Assembly (NCBI GenBank): GCA_019239975.1
Contig: JAFAZE010000141.1
Location: forward strand, 55,770-119,769
DNA length: 64,000 bases
Direction: 5' to 3'
Source of the DNA: Streptosporangiaceae bacterium
Lineage (GTDB): Bacteria > Actinomycetota > Actinomycetes > Streptosporangiales > Streptosporangiaceae
A model generated the notes under the pieces. It saw nothing but the letters and a program-made list of their open reading frames with translations. It was not told the DNA's origin and did not search any database. Shown here in pieces: positions 49,224 to 58,160 of this stretch. A program made the position numbers and the translations under genes. The first letter of the stretch is position 1; the number at the start of each line of letters is the position of its first letter.

Positions 49224-50078
49224 TCAGGCGCCCTTGCCGATAGCGGCCACCTCATCCGGGCTGAGCTCGATGGACGCCGCCGCGACGTTCTCCTCGAGGT
49301 GCCCTGGCGAGCCGGTGCCGGGGATGGGCAGTATCGCCGGCGAGCGGGCGAGCAGCCAGGCGAGGACCACCTGGTGCTGGCTGACCCCGTGCCGCTCGGC
49401 GGCCGCGGCGACCGCGGGGTTCTCGCCGCCCTGCTGCACCGGCGCCCACGGCAGGAACGCCAGCGACTCCTGCTCGCAGAGGTCGACCAGCGACTCCGAG
49501 GAGCGGTCGGCCGCGTTGTACCGGTTCTGTACGGACACGACCGGTACGATCCGCTCCGCCTCCCTGAGCTGCTCCTCGGTGAAGTTGGAGACGCCGATAT
49601 GCCGGATCTTCCCCTCGTCTTTCAGCTCCGCGAGTGCCCCGATGGACTCGGCCAGCGGCACCTTCGGGTCCGGGCGGTGGAACTGGTAGAGCGGGATCTG
49701 GTCCAGCCGCAGCCGCCGGAGGCTGCCCTCGCACGCCTCCCGCAGGTGCGCCGGACGGCCGTCGGCCGGCCAGCGGCCCGGTCCGGGGCGGAGCAGGCCA
49801 CCCTTGGTGGCGATGCAGAGCTCGCCGGGGTAGGGGTACAGCGCCTCGGCGATCAGCCTCTCGCTGACCTCGGGACCGTAGGAGTCGGCCGTGTCGATGA
49901 AGTTGACGCCGAGCTCCACCGCGCGCCGCAGCGTCGCGATCGCCTGCTCGTGATCCGGTGGCTCGCCCCATATTCCCTGCCCGGTGATCCGCATCGCGCC
50001 GAACCCGAGCCGGCTGACGGTGATGTCACCGCCGATGTCGATGGTCCCGGCGGCCTCGGCGGTCGGCTGGGCGTTCAT
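49224..50078 (-). CDS. Aldo/keto reductase
   Basis: 284 residues. Catalytic tetrad: Asp and Tyr in NFIDTADSYGP, Lys in IATKGGL, His in LYQFHRPDP. The NADPH-binding end (SPAILPIPGTGSPGHLEENV) is standard. Length and motifs fit the AKR subfamily near YajO/perakine reductase types. ATG 50078 (MNAQPTAEA). It follows the NhaA-DsbA fusion on the same strand, 113 bp apart, and may be a separate transcript. Substrate unknown. Confidence 0.92.
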   Translation of the reverse strand: MNAQPTAEAAGTIDIGGDITVSRLGFGAMRITGQGIWGEPPDHEQAIATLRRAVELGVNFIDTADSYGPEVSERLIAEALYPYPGELCIATKGGLLRPGPGRWPADGRPAHLREACEGSLRRLRLDQIPLYQFHRPDPKVPLAESIGALAELKDEGKIRHIGVSNFTEEQLREAERIVPVVSVQNRYNAADRSSESLVDLCEQESLAFLPWAPVQQGGENPAVAAAAERHGVSQHQVVLAWLLARSPAILPIPGTGSPGHLEENVAAASIELSPDEVAAIGKGA

Positions 50079-50190
50079 GTACTGCTCCTCCTCGTCGTCA
50101 CCGGCAAAGTCGTTCCCCGGTCAGCCTCTCATGGGCAGTTCCTGCCCAGCCTCCCGGGACCCGCGGGAGCTCCGGCGCCTTCCGTCCCCG

Positions 50191-52098
50191 TCACCGCGGC
50201 ACGCGTGCCTCGGGGGCGATCTTGGCGCGTGCGCTCGCGGTCTTGACCGCCGCCTTGAGGCTGGCGATGTCGTAGGCGCCGTAGTACCGGCTGCCGTTGA
50301 CGAAGAACGTGGGAGTGCCCGCGACGTTCGCGAGGTCGGCCGAGTCCACGTCCTCGGCAACCCGCGCGCCGCCGGCGTGCTTGCGCAGGTCGCTGGCGAA
50401 GCGCTCGGCGTCGAGGCCGACCTCCCGCCCGTACCGGATCAGGTCCCGCGCGGTCAGCGCGTCCTGGTGCTCGAACAGCCTGTCGTGCATCTCCCAGAAC
50501 TTGCCCTGCTTCGCGGCCGCCTCGGCCGCCTCGGCGGCGAGCTGGGCGTGCGGGTGCACGTCGCTGAGCGGCAGGTGCCGCCACACGTACCGGACCTCGC
50601 CGTAGTCCCTGAGCAGCTCCCGGACGGCGGGTTCGGCCTGCCCGCAGTAGGGGCACTCGAAGTCGCCGTACTCGACGACGGTGACATGCGAGTCCTTCGG
50701 CCCGCGGATGTGGTCCCGGCCGGGGTCGACGGGCACCACGAGGTCGGTGATGACCTCCGAGGTGCCGAGCAGCGCCCGCAGCCGGAGCCGCAGCGGCAGC
50801 AGGGTCAGCGCCCGGAACACGCCCCAGCTCAGGACCGTGGCGCACAGCGCGACCGTGAGGATGCCGAGCTTCGCCTCCTCCAGCTCGGTGCCGCCGAACG
50901 CGAGCGAGGCGATCAGCAGGGACACGGTGAAGCCGATCCCCGCGACCGCGCCGACGCCGCACACCGCGCCCCAGCCGACGGGCGGGCTGATCCGGCCGCG
51001 GGTAAGCCGGGTGACAACCCAGGCGACGCCCGCCGTCCCGGCCGGCTTGCCGGCCAGGTAGCCGATGAGGATGCCGAGCGTCACCGGCGACGTGTACGCC
51101 CGGGCGAGGAACGAGCCGCTGATCGCGATGCCGGAGTTGGCCAGGGCGAACAGCGGCACGATGACGTAGCTGGTCCACGGATGCCAGATCTGCTGCAGCC
51201 GGTCGTTGGGCGAGATCGCGGTGCGCACCACATCCCGTGCCGTCTGGGCGTATTCCGCCGTGGGCTGCTCGCGGAACAGCCGGAACGCGTCGGTGGCCTG
51301 CTCCAGGTCGGTGCGCGTCGCCGGGTACGCGTACGACAGCAGCCCGGCCAGCAGGCCCACCACGACCGGGTCCACCCCGGACTTGTAGAACGCGACCCAG
51401 GCCGCGATCCCGACCAGCAGGTAGGCGGGGCCGTAGCGGACGCCGCGGGACCGGATCAGCAGCACGACCGCGAGGAACGCCACCCCGGCGGCGAGCGGCA
51501 CCCAGCGGATGTGGCCGCTGTAGGCGAACGCGATGACCGCGATCCCGGCCAGGTCGTCCACGACCGAGAACGTGAGCAGGTACGTGCGCACGCGATCCGG
51601 CAGCCTCCGGCCGACCAGCGCGAGCGCGCCGAGCGCGAACGCCGTGTCCGTCGACATCGCCGTCCCCCAGCCGTGCACCGACGGCCGCCCGGCGTTCATG
51701 ATCAGGTAGATGCTGACCGGCAGGATCATGCCGCCGAGCCCGGCGAGGAGCGGCAGCGCGAGCCTGCTGCGGATCCGGAGCTCGCCGACGTCGAACTCGC
51801 GGCGCGCCTCCAGCCCGACGACCATGAAGAAGAACGCCATCAGGCCGGAGTTCACGAACGTCCGCAGGTCGATCGACAGGCTGGCGCCGCCGAAGGCGGC
51901 AAGCAGCTTGGTGGACCACAGCCGCCCGTACGACGACTCGCTGATGTTCGCCCAGACCAGCGCCGCCGCCGTGGCACCAGCCAGGATGGCGGCGCTGCCG
52001 GTCTCGGTGCGCAGGAACTGCCGCAGCGGCGTCTCCAGGTGCCGCGCCCACGCGGTGGTCCCCGAGAAGCGGGAGGCAGCGGGCTGATCTTCAGTCAT
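50191..52098 (-). CDS. nhaA: Na+/H+ antiporter NhaA fused to a DsbA-like thioredoxin domain
   Basis: 635 residues. The NhaA part (about 1-425) keeps the ion-site Asp residues in AMSTDTAFALGAL and FSVVDDLAGI, and FGLANSG-like text in IVPLFALANSGIAI. The C-terminal part (about 450-635) is DsbA-like with the active site FECPYCGQ (Cys-Pro-Tyr-Cys) and cis-Pro in VAGTPTFFVNG. Such fusions occur in actinobacteria. ATG 52098 (MTEDQPAAS). It would combine pH/sodium control with thiol oxidation or disulfide exchange, on which side of the membrane is uncertain. It is divergent from a GNAT gene. Confidence 0.93.
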   Translation of the reverse strand: MTEDQPAASRFSGTTAWARHLETPLRQFLRTETGSAAILAGATAAALVWANISESSYGRLWSTKLLAAFGGASLSIDLRTFVNSGLMAFFFMVVGLEARREFDVGELRIRSRLALPLLAGLGGMILPVSIYLIMNAGRPSVHGWGTAMSTDTAFALGALALVGRRLPDRVRTYLLTFSVVDDLAGIAVIAFAYSGHIRWVPLAAGVAFLAVVLLIRSRGVRYGPAYLLVGIAAWVAFYKSGVDPVVVGLLAGLLSYAYPATRTDLEQATDAFRLFREQPTAEYAQTARDVVRTAISPNDRLQQIWHPWTSYVIVPLFALANSGIAISGSFLARAYTSPVTLGILIGYLAGKPAGTAGVAWVVTRLTRGRISPPVGWGAVCGVGAVAGIGFTVSLLIASLAFGGTELEEAKLGILTVALCATVLSWGVFRALTLLPLRLRLRALLGTSEVITDLVVPVDPGRDHIRGPKDSHVTVVEYGDFECPYCGQAEPAVRELLRDYGEVRYVWRHLPLSDVHPHAQLAAEAAEAAAKQGKFWEMHDRLFEHQDALTARDLIRYGREVGLDAERFASDLRKHAGGARVAEDVDSADLANVAGTPTFFVNGSRYYGAYDIASLKAAVKTASARAKIAPEARVPR

Positions 52099-52230
52099 GC
52101 CCCGAATTCTCCCTTGTTGGTCCGGGAAATTCTCCCCGGACCCCCGCCCGCCGCGGTTCCCGCCGTAGCCTGCTGCGGCGCCGGCCGTGCGCAGTTGCGA
52201 GGGTCCTCGGCTCCTGTAAGACTGCACCCC

Positions 52231-52812
52231 GTGAAGGCTCCGGCGTACACGGTCAAAGCTCTTGACGAGACGACGTGGCAGGCTTTCGCGGCGCTCGTGG
52301 AGCGCAACAACGGAATCTTCGGCGGCTGCTGGTGCATGGGTTTCCATCCCGGCGACGCCGGCCAGGGTCCCGCCGCGGCAGCCCTCAACCGGGAGCGCAA
52401 GCTGAACCGCGTCCGCGCCGGAACCGCGCATGCGGCGCTCGTCTTTGACGGAGACGATTGCGCCGGCTGGTGCCAGTTCGGCGCGCCGGAGGAGGTACCG
52501 CGGATCAAGAACCGCGCCGCGGCCGAGAAGGGACAGGCCAGAGCGCCGGACTGGCGGATCGCGTGCTGCTATGTGGGCAAGGGGCACCGCCGGCGGGGTG
52601 TCCATGCGGCGGCCCTGGCTGGCGCGCTCGGCCTGATCGCTGGTCTGGGCGGGGGCCGGGTTGAGGGCTATCCAGAGGACGCCGGGTCGGTGCCGGCGGC
52701 CTTTCTCTTCCACGGGGCACTATCGACATACGAGAAGCTGGGATTCACCCGGGATCGCAGGATCGGCAAGCACCGCTGGGTCGTCACCAAGACGGTGGAA
52801 GCCTCGTCATAG
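52231..52812 (+). CDS. GNAT-like acetyltransferase
   Basis: 193 residues, GTG 52231. The pattern RNNGIFGGCWCMGFHP, then GWCQFGAPEEVPRIKN and CCYVGKGHRRRGVHAAAL (acetyl-CoA motif with RRRG), matches a GNAT subfamily of unknown substrate in actinobacteria. It is divergent from nhaA; the long frame extending upstream antisense to nhaA is spurious. Confidence 0.83.
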   Translation: MKAPAYTVKALDETTWQAFAALVERNNGIFGGCWCMGFHPGDAGQGPAAAALNRERKLNRVRAGTAHAALVFDGDDCAGWCQFGAPEEVPRIKNRAAAEKGQARAPDWRIACCYVGKGHRRRGVHAAALAGALGLIAGLGGGRVEGYPEDAGSVPAAFLFHGALSTYEKLGFTRDRRIGKHRWVVTKTVEASS

Positions 52813-52972
52813 ACGCCCGCGCAGGCCCAGAGCTGCCATCACAAGACACCGTGCCCCTTGCCGCCGGACGCGGTCGGCCGCCCCTCCATGCTGAAGTGAG
52901 ATATTTGTACCGAACGACAGGTGGTTAACCTTCACGGAACCCGACGTCTGGCGATGGGGTAGGGACAGGCAC

Positions 52973-54004
52973 ATGACGGATCCGCTCAGCCGCACCCGTG
53001 GCCCCACGGCCGGTGGCCAAACAGCCGGTGATCTCCCGCCCGGTGACGGCGTCCCGGCCGGGCCGCCGGATGGGCGGCAGGTGCCGCGGTTCGCCGGGCC
53101 GGACACGTTCGCCCGGCTGCCCCGTCTCGGCGACCCCGGTGTCGGCTCCGCGGCGGTGGCGATCGCCGGCGTACCGTTCGACTCCGGCGTCTCGTACCGG
53201 CCGGGTGCCCGGTTCGGCCCGGCTGCCGTCCGGGCGGGCTCCAAGCTGCTGCGCCCCTACCATCCGGGGCTCGACGTGCAGCCCTGGTTCGCCCACCAGG
53301 TCGCCGACGCCGGTGACATACCGGTCAACCCGTTCGACATCGCCGAAGCCATCGCTCAGATAGACACCGCCGCCCGCGCGATCCTCGAATCGGCGGATCG
53401 CCTGGTGGCGATCGGCGGCGACCACACGATCGCGCTCCCGCTGCTGCGGGCGGCCGCCGGCCGCCACGGCCCGGTCGCCCTGATCCACTTCGACGCGCAC
53501 CTGGACACGTGGGACACGTACTTCGGCGCGCCGTACACCCACGGCACGCCGTTCCGCCGCGCGGCGGAGGAGGGCCTGCTCGCGCTCGGCCACTCGGCGC
53601 ACGTGGGCATCCGCGGGCCGGTGTACGGCACCGGCGACTTCGCCGACGACCGCGGCCTCGGGTTCGCGACGGTGACCACCGCGGACGTGGCCCGGCACGG
53701 CGTGGACCACGTGATCGACCGGCTGCGCTCGCGCGTCGGCGACCGGCCCGTCTACGTGAGCGTGGACATCGACGTGCTCGACCCGGCGCACGCGCCCGGC
53801 ACCGGCACGCCCGAGCCCGGCGGGCTCACCACCAGGGAGCTCCAGCTGATCCTGCGCGGCCTGGAGGGTTTGCCGCTGGCCGGCGCCGACGTGGTCGAGG
53901 TGGCGCCCGCCTACGACCACGCCGAGCTGACCGCGCTCGCCGCCGCCAACGTCGCGTATGAGTTCCTCGCCCTGTTCGCGCTCGCGAAGGACAAACCCGC
54001 ATGA
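52973..54004 (+). CDS. speB: Agmatinase/ureohydrolase family protein
   Basis: 343 residues. Manganese ligands: IGGDHTIALP, HFDAHLDTWD and SVDIDVLDPAHAPG. Spacing and the GTGTPEPGGLTTRE motif fit agmatinase or a guanidino-acid hydrolase (guanidinobutyrase, guanidinopropionase) rather than arginase. It starts at ATG 52973 after a AGGGACAGG site and heads a four-gene operon; the next gene overlaps its stop (ATGA). It would release urea from a guanidino compound. Confidence 0.87.
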   Translation: MTDPLSRTRGPTAGGQTAGDLPPGDGVPAGPPDGRQVPRFAGPDTFARLPRLGDPGVGSAAVAIAGVPFDSGVSYRPGARFGPAAVRAGSKLLRPYHPGLDVQPWFAHQVADAGDIPVNPFDIAEAIAQIDTAARAILESADRLVAIGGDHTIALPLLRAAAGRHGPVALIHFDAHLDTWDTYFGAPYTHGTPFRRAAEEGLLALGHSAHVGIRGPVYGTGDFADDRGLGFATVTTADVARHGVDHVIDRLRSRVGDRPVYVSVDIDVLDPAHAPGTGTPEPGGLTTRELQLILRGLEGLPLAGADVVEVAPAYDHAELTALAAANVAYEFLALFALAKDKPA

Positions 54005-54846
54005 CACACATGGCCACGCGCATCGCCGCCGCCCAGCTCCCGATCACCATGGCTGATCCGGTCGCGAACCTGGAGGCGGCCGCCGCCGCGGTCGCCAGTG
54101 CCGCCGCGTCCGGCGCGCGGCTGGTGATCCTGCCCGAGCTGTCCGATTCCGGCTACGTGTTCACCGGCGAAACAGAGGCCCGCTCGCTCGCCACGCCCGC
54201 CAGCGGCCGCACGCTCACCCGCTGGCGCGAGCTCGCGGCCGCGCACCAGCTCGTGATCGCCGGCGGCTTCTGCGAGCTCGGTGACGACGGCCGGCTGTAC
54301 AACAGCGCGGCCGTGGTCGCCGAAGGCGGCACCCTCGCCGTCTACCGCAAGGCACACCTGTGGGACGCCGAGAAGCTCGTCTTCACCCCGGGCGACGCGC
54401 CGCCCGCCGTGGTCGATCTGCCCTTCGGCAGGGTAGGCCTGATGATCTGCTACGACCTGGAGTTCCCCGAATGGACGCGGCTGGCGGCCCTGGCTGGCGC
54501 CGACCTGATCGCCGCCCCGGTGAACTGGCCGGCCGCCCCGCGCCCGGCGCACGAGCGCCCGCCCGAGGTGGTCAAGGCCCAGGCGGCCGCCGCCGCCAAC
54601 GGCGTCTTCGTCGCCGTCGCGGACCGCTGCCGCACCGAGCGCGGTGTCGGCTGGATCAGCGGCTCCGTCATCGTCGGCCCCGGCGGCTTCCCGCTGGCCG
54701 GCCCGGTCCTCGCCGACCATCCCGCGCTGCTTACCGCCGACTGCGACCTGCCCCGCGCCCGCGACAAAACCCTCAACGCGAACAACGACCTCCTCGCCGA
54801 CCGCCGCCCCGAACTGTACGGAGGCTTGAGCCCCGTCCAGACCTGA
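54001..54846 (+). CDS. Carbon-nitrogen hydrolase (nitrilase superfamily)
   Basis: 281 residues. Catalytic triad: Glu in LPELSDSGYVF, Lys in YRKAHLWDAEK and Cys in LMICYDLEFPEW. It resembles omega-amidase/NIT2-type enzymes and could act on an amide made after guanidino hydrolysis, or on N-carbamoyl compounds. Start overlaps the agmatinase stop by 4 bp, so the two are coupled. Confidence 0.88.
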   Translation: MTHMATRIAAAQLPITMADPVANLEAAAAAVASAAASGARLVILPELSDSGYVFTGETEARSLATPASGRTLTRWRELAAAHQLVIAGGFCELGDDGRLYNSAAVVAEGGTLAVYRKAHLWDAEKLVFTPGDAPPAVVDLPFGRVGLMICYDLEFPEWTRLAALAGADLIAAPVNWPAAPRPAHERPPEVVKAQAAAAANGVFVAVADRCRTERGVGWISGSVIVGPGGFPLAGPVLADHPALLTADCDLPRARDKTLNANNDLLADRRPELYGGLSPVQT

Positions 54847-54897
54847 AACCGGGATGCGCCGTTGCCGCCGCGCCGCAGGTGGCGCACAATCACCTGC

Positions 54898-56007
54898 ATG
54901 GCAGAGCAGCCCGCAGACGAGCGGATCGCCGCCGCCACCGCCCACTGGGCCGCGCGGTTCATGGCGAACGGGACCGACTACCCCGACTTCCAGGCGACCA
55001 TGCGGCGGATCACCCGCTGGGACGACTGGTGCCGCGAATGGGGCCGCACCGCGCAGGAATACGAGCGCATCGCCGAGCACGCCTGGGGCGCCGGCCAGCA
55101 CGTCACCGCCGGCGGGGCGTGGCGCCGCGCGGCGCTGTGCTGGCACTGGGGGAAGTTCGTCTTCACCGATCACCCAGACGAGCAGCGGGCGGCGCACGAA
55201 CGCACCGTGGCGTGTTTCCGGCGCGGCGCCGGCACGCTGTCCCCGCCGGCCGAGCCCGTCGTGATCCCGTACGACGGCACCGCGCTGGCGGCGTACCTCC
55301 GGGTCCCCGCGAGCGCCGGGAACCCACCCGTCGTGATCATGCTGCCCGGCCTGGACTCGGTGAAGGAAGAGCTGCAGGCGACGGCGGAGTACTTCCTTCA
55401 GCGCGGCCTCGCGACGATCGCCGTAGACGGGCCAGGCCAGGGCGAGGCCGAGTACGACCTGCCGATCGAGCCCGCGTATGAGCGGGTGACGGCGGCGGCC
55501 GCCGACTACCTGGGCAGCCGTGACGACGTGGATCCCGGCCGGATCGGGGTGTTCGGCGTCAGCCTCGGCGGGTACTACGCGGCCAGGTCGGCGGCCGCCG
55601 AGCCGCGGATCAAGGCGACCGTCGCGCTGGCCGGCCCGTACCGGTTCGACCTGGACTGGGACTCACTGCCGCCGCAGACCCGGGCGACGTTCGCCCGCCG
55701 CTCGGGTTCCGCGGGTCCCGACGAGGCCCGCAAGCGGGCCGGGGCGCTGACGCTCGAGGACATGGCCGCCCGCATCACCGGCCCGCTGCTGGTGGTGCAC
55801 GGCGGCCAGGACCGGCTGGTGCCGCCGTACCACGCCGAGCGGCTCGCCCGCGAGGCGCCCGGCGCGGAGCTTCTGATGTACCCCGACGGCAGCCACGGGG
55901 TGACCAACCACGCGTTCGAGTCCAGGTCCCGGATGGCCGACTGGCTCGCCGGCCACCTCGCGAGCCCGGCGGCCGGCCACTCCGCCGGCCACGGCGAAAG
56001 GCGGTAA
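54898..56007 (+). CDS. Alpha/beta hydrolase (FrsA/DHPON-hydrolase-like)
   Basis: 369 residues, ATG 54898 (MAEQPADER). An N-terminal helical cap (about 1-115; WDDWCREWGRTAQEYERIAEHAWGAG) is followed by a hydrolase core with VIMLPGLDSVKEELQ, nucleophile FGVSLGGYYAAR, acid in VVHGGQDRLVPP and His in DGSHGVTNHAF. This layout is that of 2,6-dihydropseudooxynicotine hydrolase and related C-C hydrolases. It is third in the agmatinase operon. Confidence 0.85.
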   Translation: MAEQPADERIAAATAHWAARFMANGTDYPDFQATMRRITRWDDWCREWGRTAQEYERIAEHAWGAGQHVTAGGAWRRAALCWHWGKFVFTDHPDEQRAAHERTVACFRRGAGTLSPPAEPVVIPYDGTALAAYLRVPASAGNPPVVIMLPGLDSVKEELQATAEYFLQRGLATIAVDGPGQGEAEYDLPIEPAYERVTAAAADYLGSRDDVDPGRIGVFGVSLGGYYAARSAAAEPRIKATVALAGPYRFDLDWDSLPPQTRATFARRSGSAGPDEARKRAGALTLEDMAARITGPLLVVHGGQDRLVPPYHAERLAREAPGAELLMYPDGSHGVTNHAFESRSRMADWLAGHLASPAAGHSAGHGERR

Positions 56008-56009
56008 CG

Positions 56010-57641
56010 ATGCCGTCCACTCACGACGTCTTCAACCAGCCGCCCCCGCTGGCCGGCTTCAACGCCGCCGACGACGAGGCCATGCTCGGCGCGCTGCGCC
56101 GCGAGGGCGCCGGCTGGGCCGAGGAGAACGTCCGGGAGCTGGGCCGCCTGGCCGGCGCCGAGCGGGCGCAGGAGTGGGGCCGGCTGGCCAACGAGAACCC
56201 GCCGGCGCTGCGCACCCATGACAGGTACGGCCACCGCGTCGACGAGGTGGAGTTCCACCCCGCGTGGCACGAGCTGATGACGGTGGCGGTCCGCGCCGGC
56301 CTGCACGCCGCGCCGTGGCGGGACGGCAGGCCCGGCGCGCACGTCGCCCGGGCGGCGGGATTCTACGTGTGGGCGAGGACCGAAGCCGGGCACACCTGCC
56401 CGATATCCATGACCTACGCGATCGTCCCCGCACTGCGCCACGCGCCGGCGCTCGCGCTGCAGTTCGAGCCGCTGCTGGCCGCGCGGGAGTACGACTTCGG
56501 CCTGCGCCCGCCGGCGTCGAAGAATGGCCTGCTGGCCGGCATGTCGATGACCGAGAAGCAGGGCGGCTCCGACGTACGCGCGAACACCACCCGCGCCGTC
56601 CCGGTGCACGCCGGCGACAGCACGTACGTGCTGACCGGCCACAAGTGGTTCACGTCCGCGCCGATGGGCGACCTGTTCATGGTGCTCGCCCAGGCGCCCG
56701 GCGGGCTGTCCTGCTTCCTGCTGCCGCGCGTGCTGCCCGACGGCACCCGCAACGGCATGCGCCTGCAGCGCCTGAAGGACAAGCTCGGCAACCGGTCGAA
56801 CGCGTCCGCGGAGGTCGAGTACGACGGGGCCGTGGCGTGGCTGGTGGGGGAGGAGGGCCGCGGCGTCCGCACGATCATCGAGATGGTGAACTCGACCAGG
56901 CTGGACTGCGTGCTCGGCGCCGCCACCGGCATGCGGGCCGGCGTCACCCAGGCCGCGCACCACGCCGCCCACCGGACGGCGTTCGGCCGCCGGCTCGCCG
57001 ACCAGCCGCTGATGGCCAGCGTGCTCGCCGACCTCGCCGTCGAGTCCGAGGCGACGACCATGGTCGCGTTCCGGCTGGCCGGGGCGACCGACCGCGCCGC
57101 CCGCGGTGACGAGCAGGAGGCCGCGTTCCGCCGCCTCGCGCTCGCGGTCACCAAGTACTGGGCGTGCAAGCAGGCTCCCGCGCACGCCGCCGAGGCCCTC
57201 GAATGCCTGGGCGGCAACGGCTACGTCGAGGAATCGGGGATGCCGCGCCTGTACCGCGAGGCCCCGCTCGGCTCGATCTGGGAGGGCTCCGGCAACGTCG
57301 CCGCCCTCGACGCCCTCCGCGCCCTGACGAAGCAGCCCGAGACAGCCGAGGCGTTCTTCGCCGAGCTCGCCGGGGCGCAGGGCACCGACAGCCGCCTGGA
57401 CGAGGCGGTCGCCCGCCTCCGCAAGGACCTGGCCGACCCCGCCGAGGCCAAGGCCCGCCGCGTGGCCGAAGCCATGGCGGTCACCCTCCAGGGCGCCCTC
57501 CTCATCCGCCACGGCCACCCCGCCGTGGCCGACGCCTTCGCCGCCACCCGGCTGGCCGGCGACCGCGGCCACGCCTACGGCACCCTCCCCGCCGGCACCG
57601 GCACCGCCGCGATCATCGCCCGCGCCACCCCGGCTCTGTAG
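56010..57641 (+). CDS. Acyl-CoA dehydrogenase family protein, AidB-like
   Basis: 543 residues, ATG 56010 two bases after the preceding stop. FAD/acyl-CoA dehydrogenase motifs: LLAGMSMTEKQGGSDVRANTT, LTGHKWFTSAPMGDLFMV, RTAFGRRLADQPLM and ALECLGGNGYVEESGMPRLYREAPLGSIWEGSGNV. Order and GSDVRANT match AidB, an alkylation-response flavoprotein, more than fatty-acid dehydrogenases. Acyl-chain specificity is not clear. Last gene of the four-gene operon. Confidence 0.9.
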   Translation: MPSTHDVFNQPPPLAGFNAADDEAMLGALRREGAGWAEENVRELGRLAGAERAQEWGRLANENPPALRTHDRYGHRVDEVEFHPAWHELMTVAVRAGLHAAPWRDGRPGAHVARAAGFYVWARTEAGHTCPISMTYAIVPALRHAPALALQFEPLLAAREYDFGLRPPASKNGLLAGMSMTEKQGGSDVRANTTRAVPVHAGDSTYVLTGHKWFTSAPMGDLFMVLAQAPGGLSCFLLPRVLPDGTRNGMRLQRLKDKLGNRSNASAEVEYDGAVAWLVGEEGRGVRTIIEMVNSTRLDCVLGAATGMRAGVTQAAHHAAHRTAFGRRLADQPLMASVLADLAVESEATTMVAFRLAGATDRAARGDEQEAAFRRLALAVTKYWACKQAPAHAAEALECLGGNGYVEESGMPRLYREAPLGSIWEGSGNVAALDALRALTKQPETAEAFFAELAGAQGTDSRLDEAVARLRKDLADPAEAKARRVAEAMAVTLQGALLIRHGHPAVADAFAATRLAGDRGHAYGTLPAGTGTAAIIARATPAL

Positions 57642-57644
57642 AAT

Positions 57645-57661
57645 TTCCGAACGAGCGGTGG
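57645..57661 (+). repeat. 17-bp dispersed motif immediately after the AidB-like stop
   Basis: TTCCGAACGAGCGGTGG, four bases after the TAG. Exact copy of the motif at 29895. Confidence 0.7.
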
Positions 57662-58160
57662 CTGAGCCCGACGGCTACCCGACTCTGCTCACGCGGATTC
57701 CGCCGGTGCGGGAAGCCAGGCCTCGGTGACCGGAGGGACAGGAGGGCCAGTAGTTAGCCACGTGTGCAGCGCCTGGGTGAGCGGACCCGGATTCTTCCTG
57801 GACCGGTAGTCCCGTAATAGCTGACCGCGGTGCCTATCCGGCTGGTACCGACCGCGAATACCTCGGCCGCGTGTGCAATACACCCTCCATTCGCCGCGCA
57901 ATTGGCCCGGTCACTCCATACACCACTCCTGTGGACGTGAACAGGCCCGGTGGCAGCATCAGTTGATCACTGATAGTGTCCATACACCGGATCACAGTGA
58001 TCATTCAGCGACTTGCGGGCTGCGGCCAGGTGAATTATGCGACGGGCTTGCCGGCTCCCGCGATCTGCCGGGTCGCGGCAGGACCCGGCATGGGGCGGCG
58101 GTTAGCGCGGGCAACTGCGGCCGTGGCTGGAGTGCGCGCCGGCTGGCAGGGGCGAGGACA
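57662..58160. other. Gene-free leader of the XRE-nSTAND gene
   Basis: Holds an inverted repeat TGATCACTG-22 bp-CAGTGATCA (57964-58003) and two CCATACACC sequences (about 57917 and 57980). A short minus-strand frame (57689-57901) has non-coding-like third-position composition. No other feature was recognised. Confidence 0.5.
57964..58003. promoter_or_regulatory. Inverted repeat, candidate XRE operator
   Basis: Perfect 9-bp arms TGATCACTG/CAGTGATCA, 158 bp upstream of a gene whose product begins with an XRE helix-turn-helix. Autoregulation is inferred. Confidence 0.45.

Noticed and set aside
49984..52230. Upstream part of a 942-residue plus-strand frame
   Set aside because: Antisense to nhaA; only the last 193 residues (from 52231) form a GNAT protein.
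57689..57901. 70-residue minus-strand open frame before the nSTAND gene
   Set aside because: Third codon positions are not GC-rich as in real genes here; no ribosome site and no recognisable domain.
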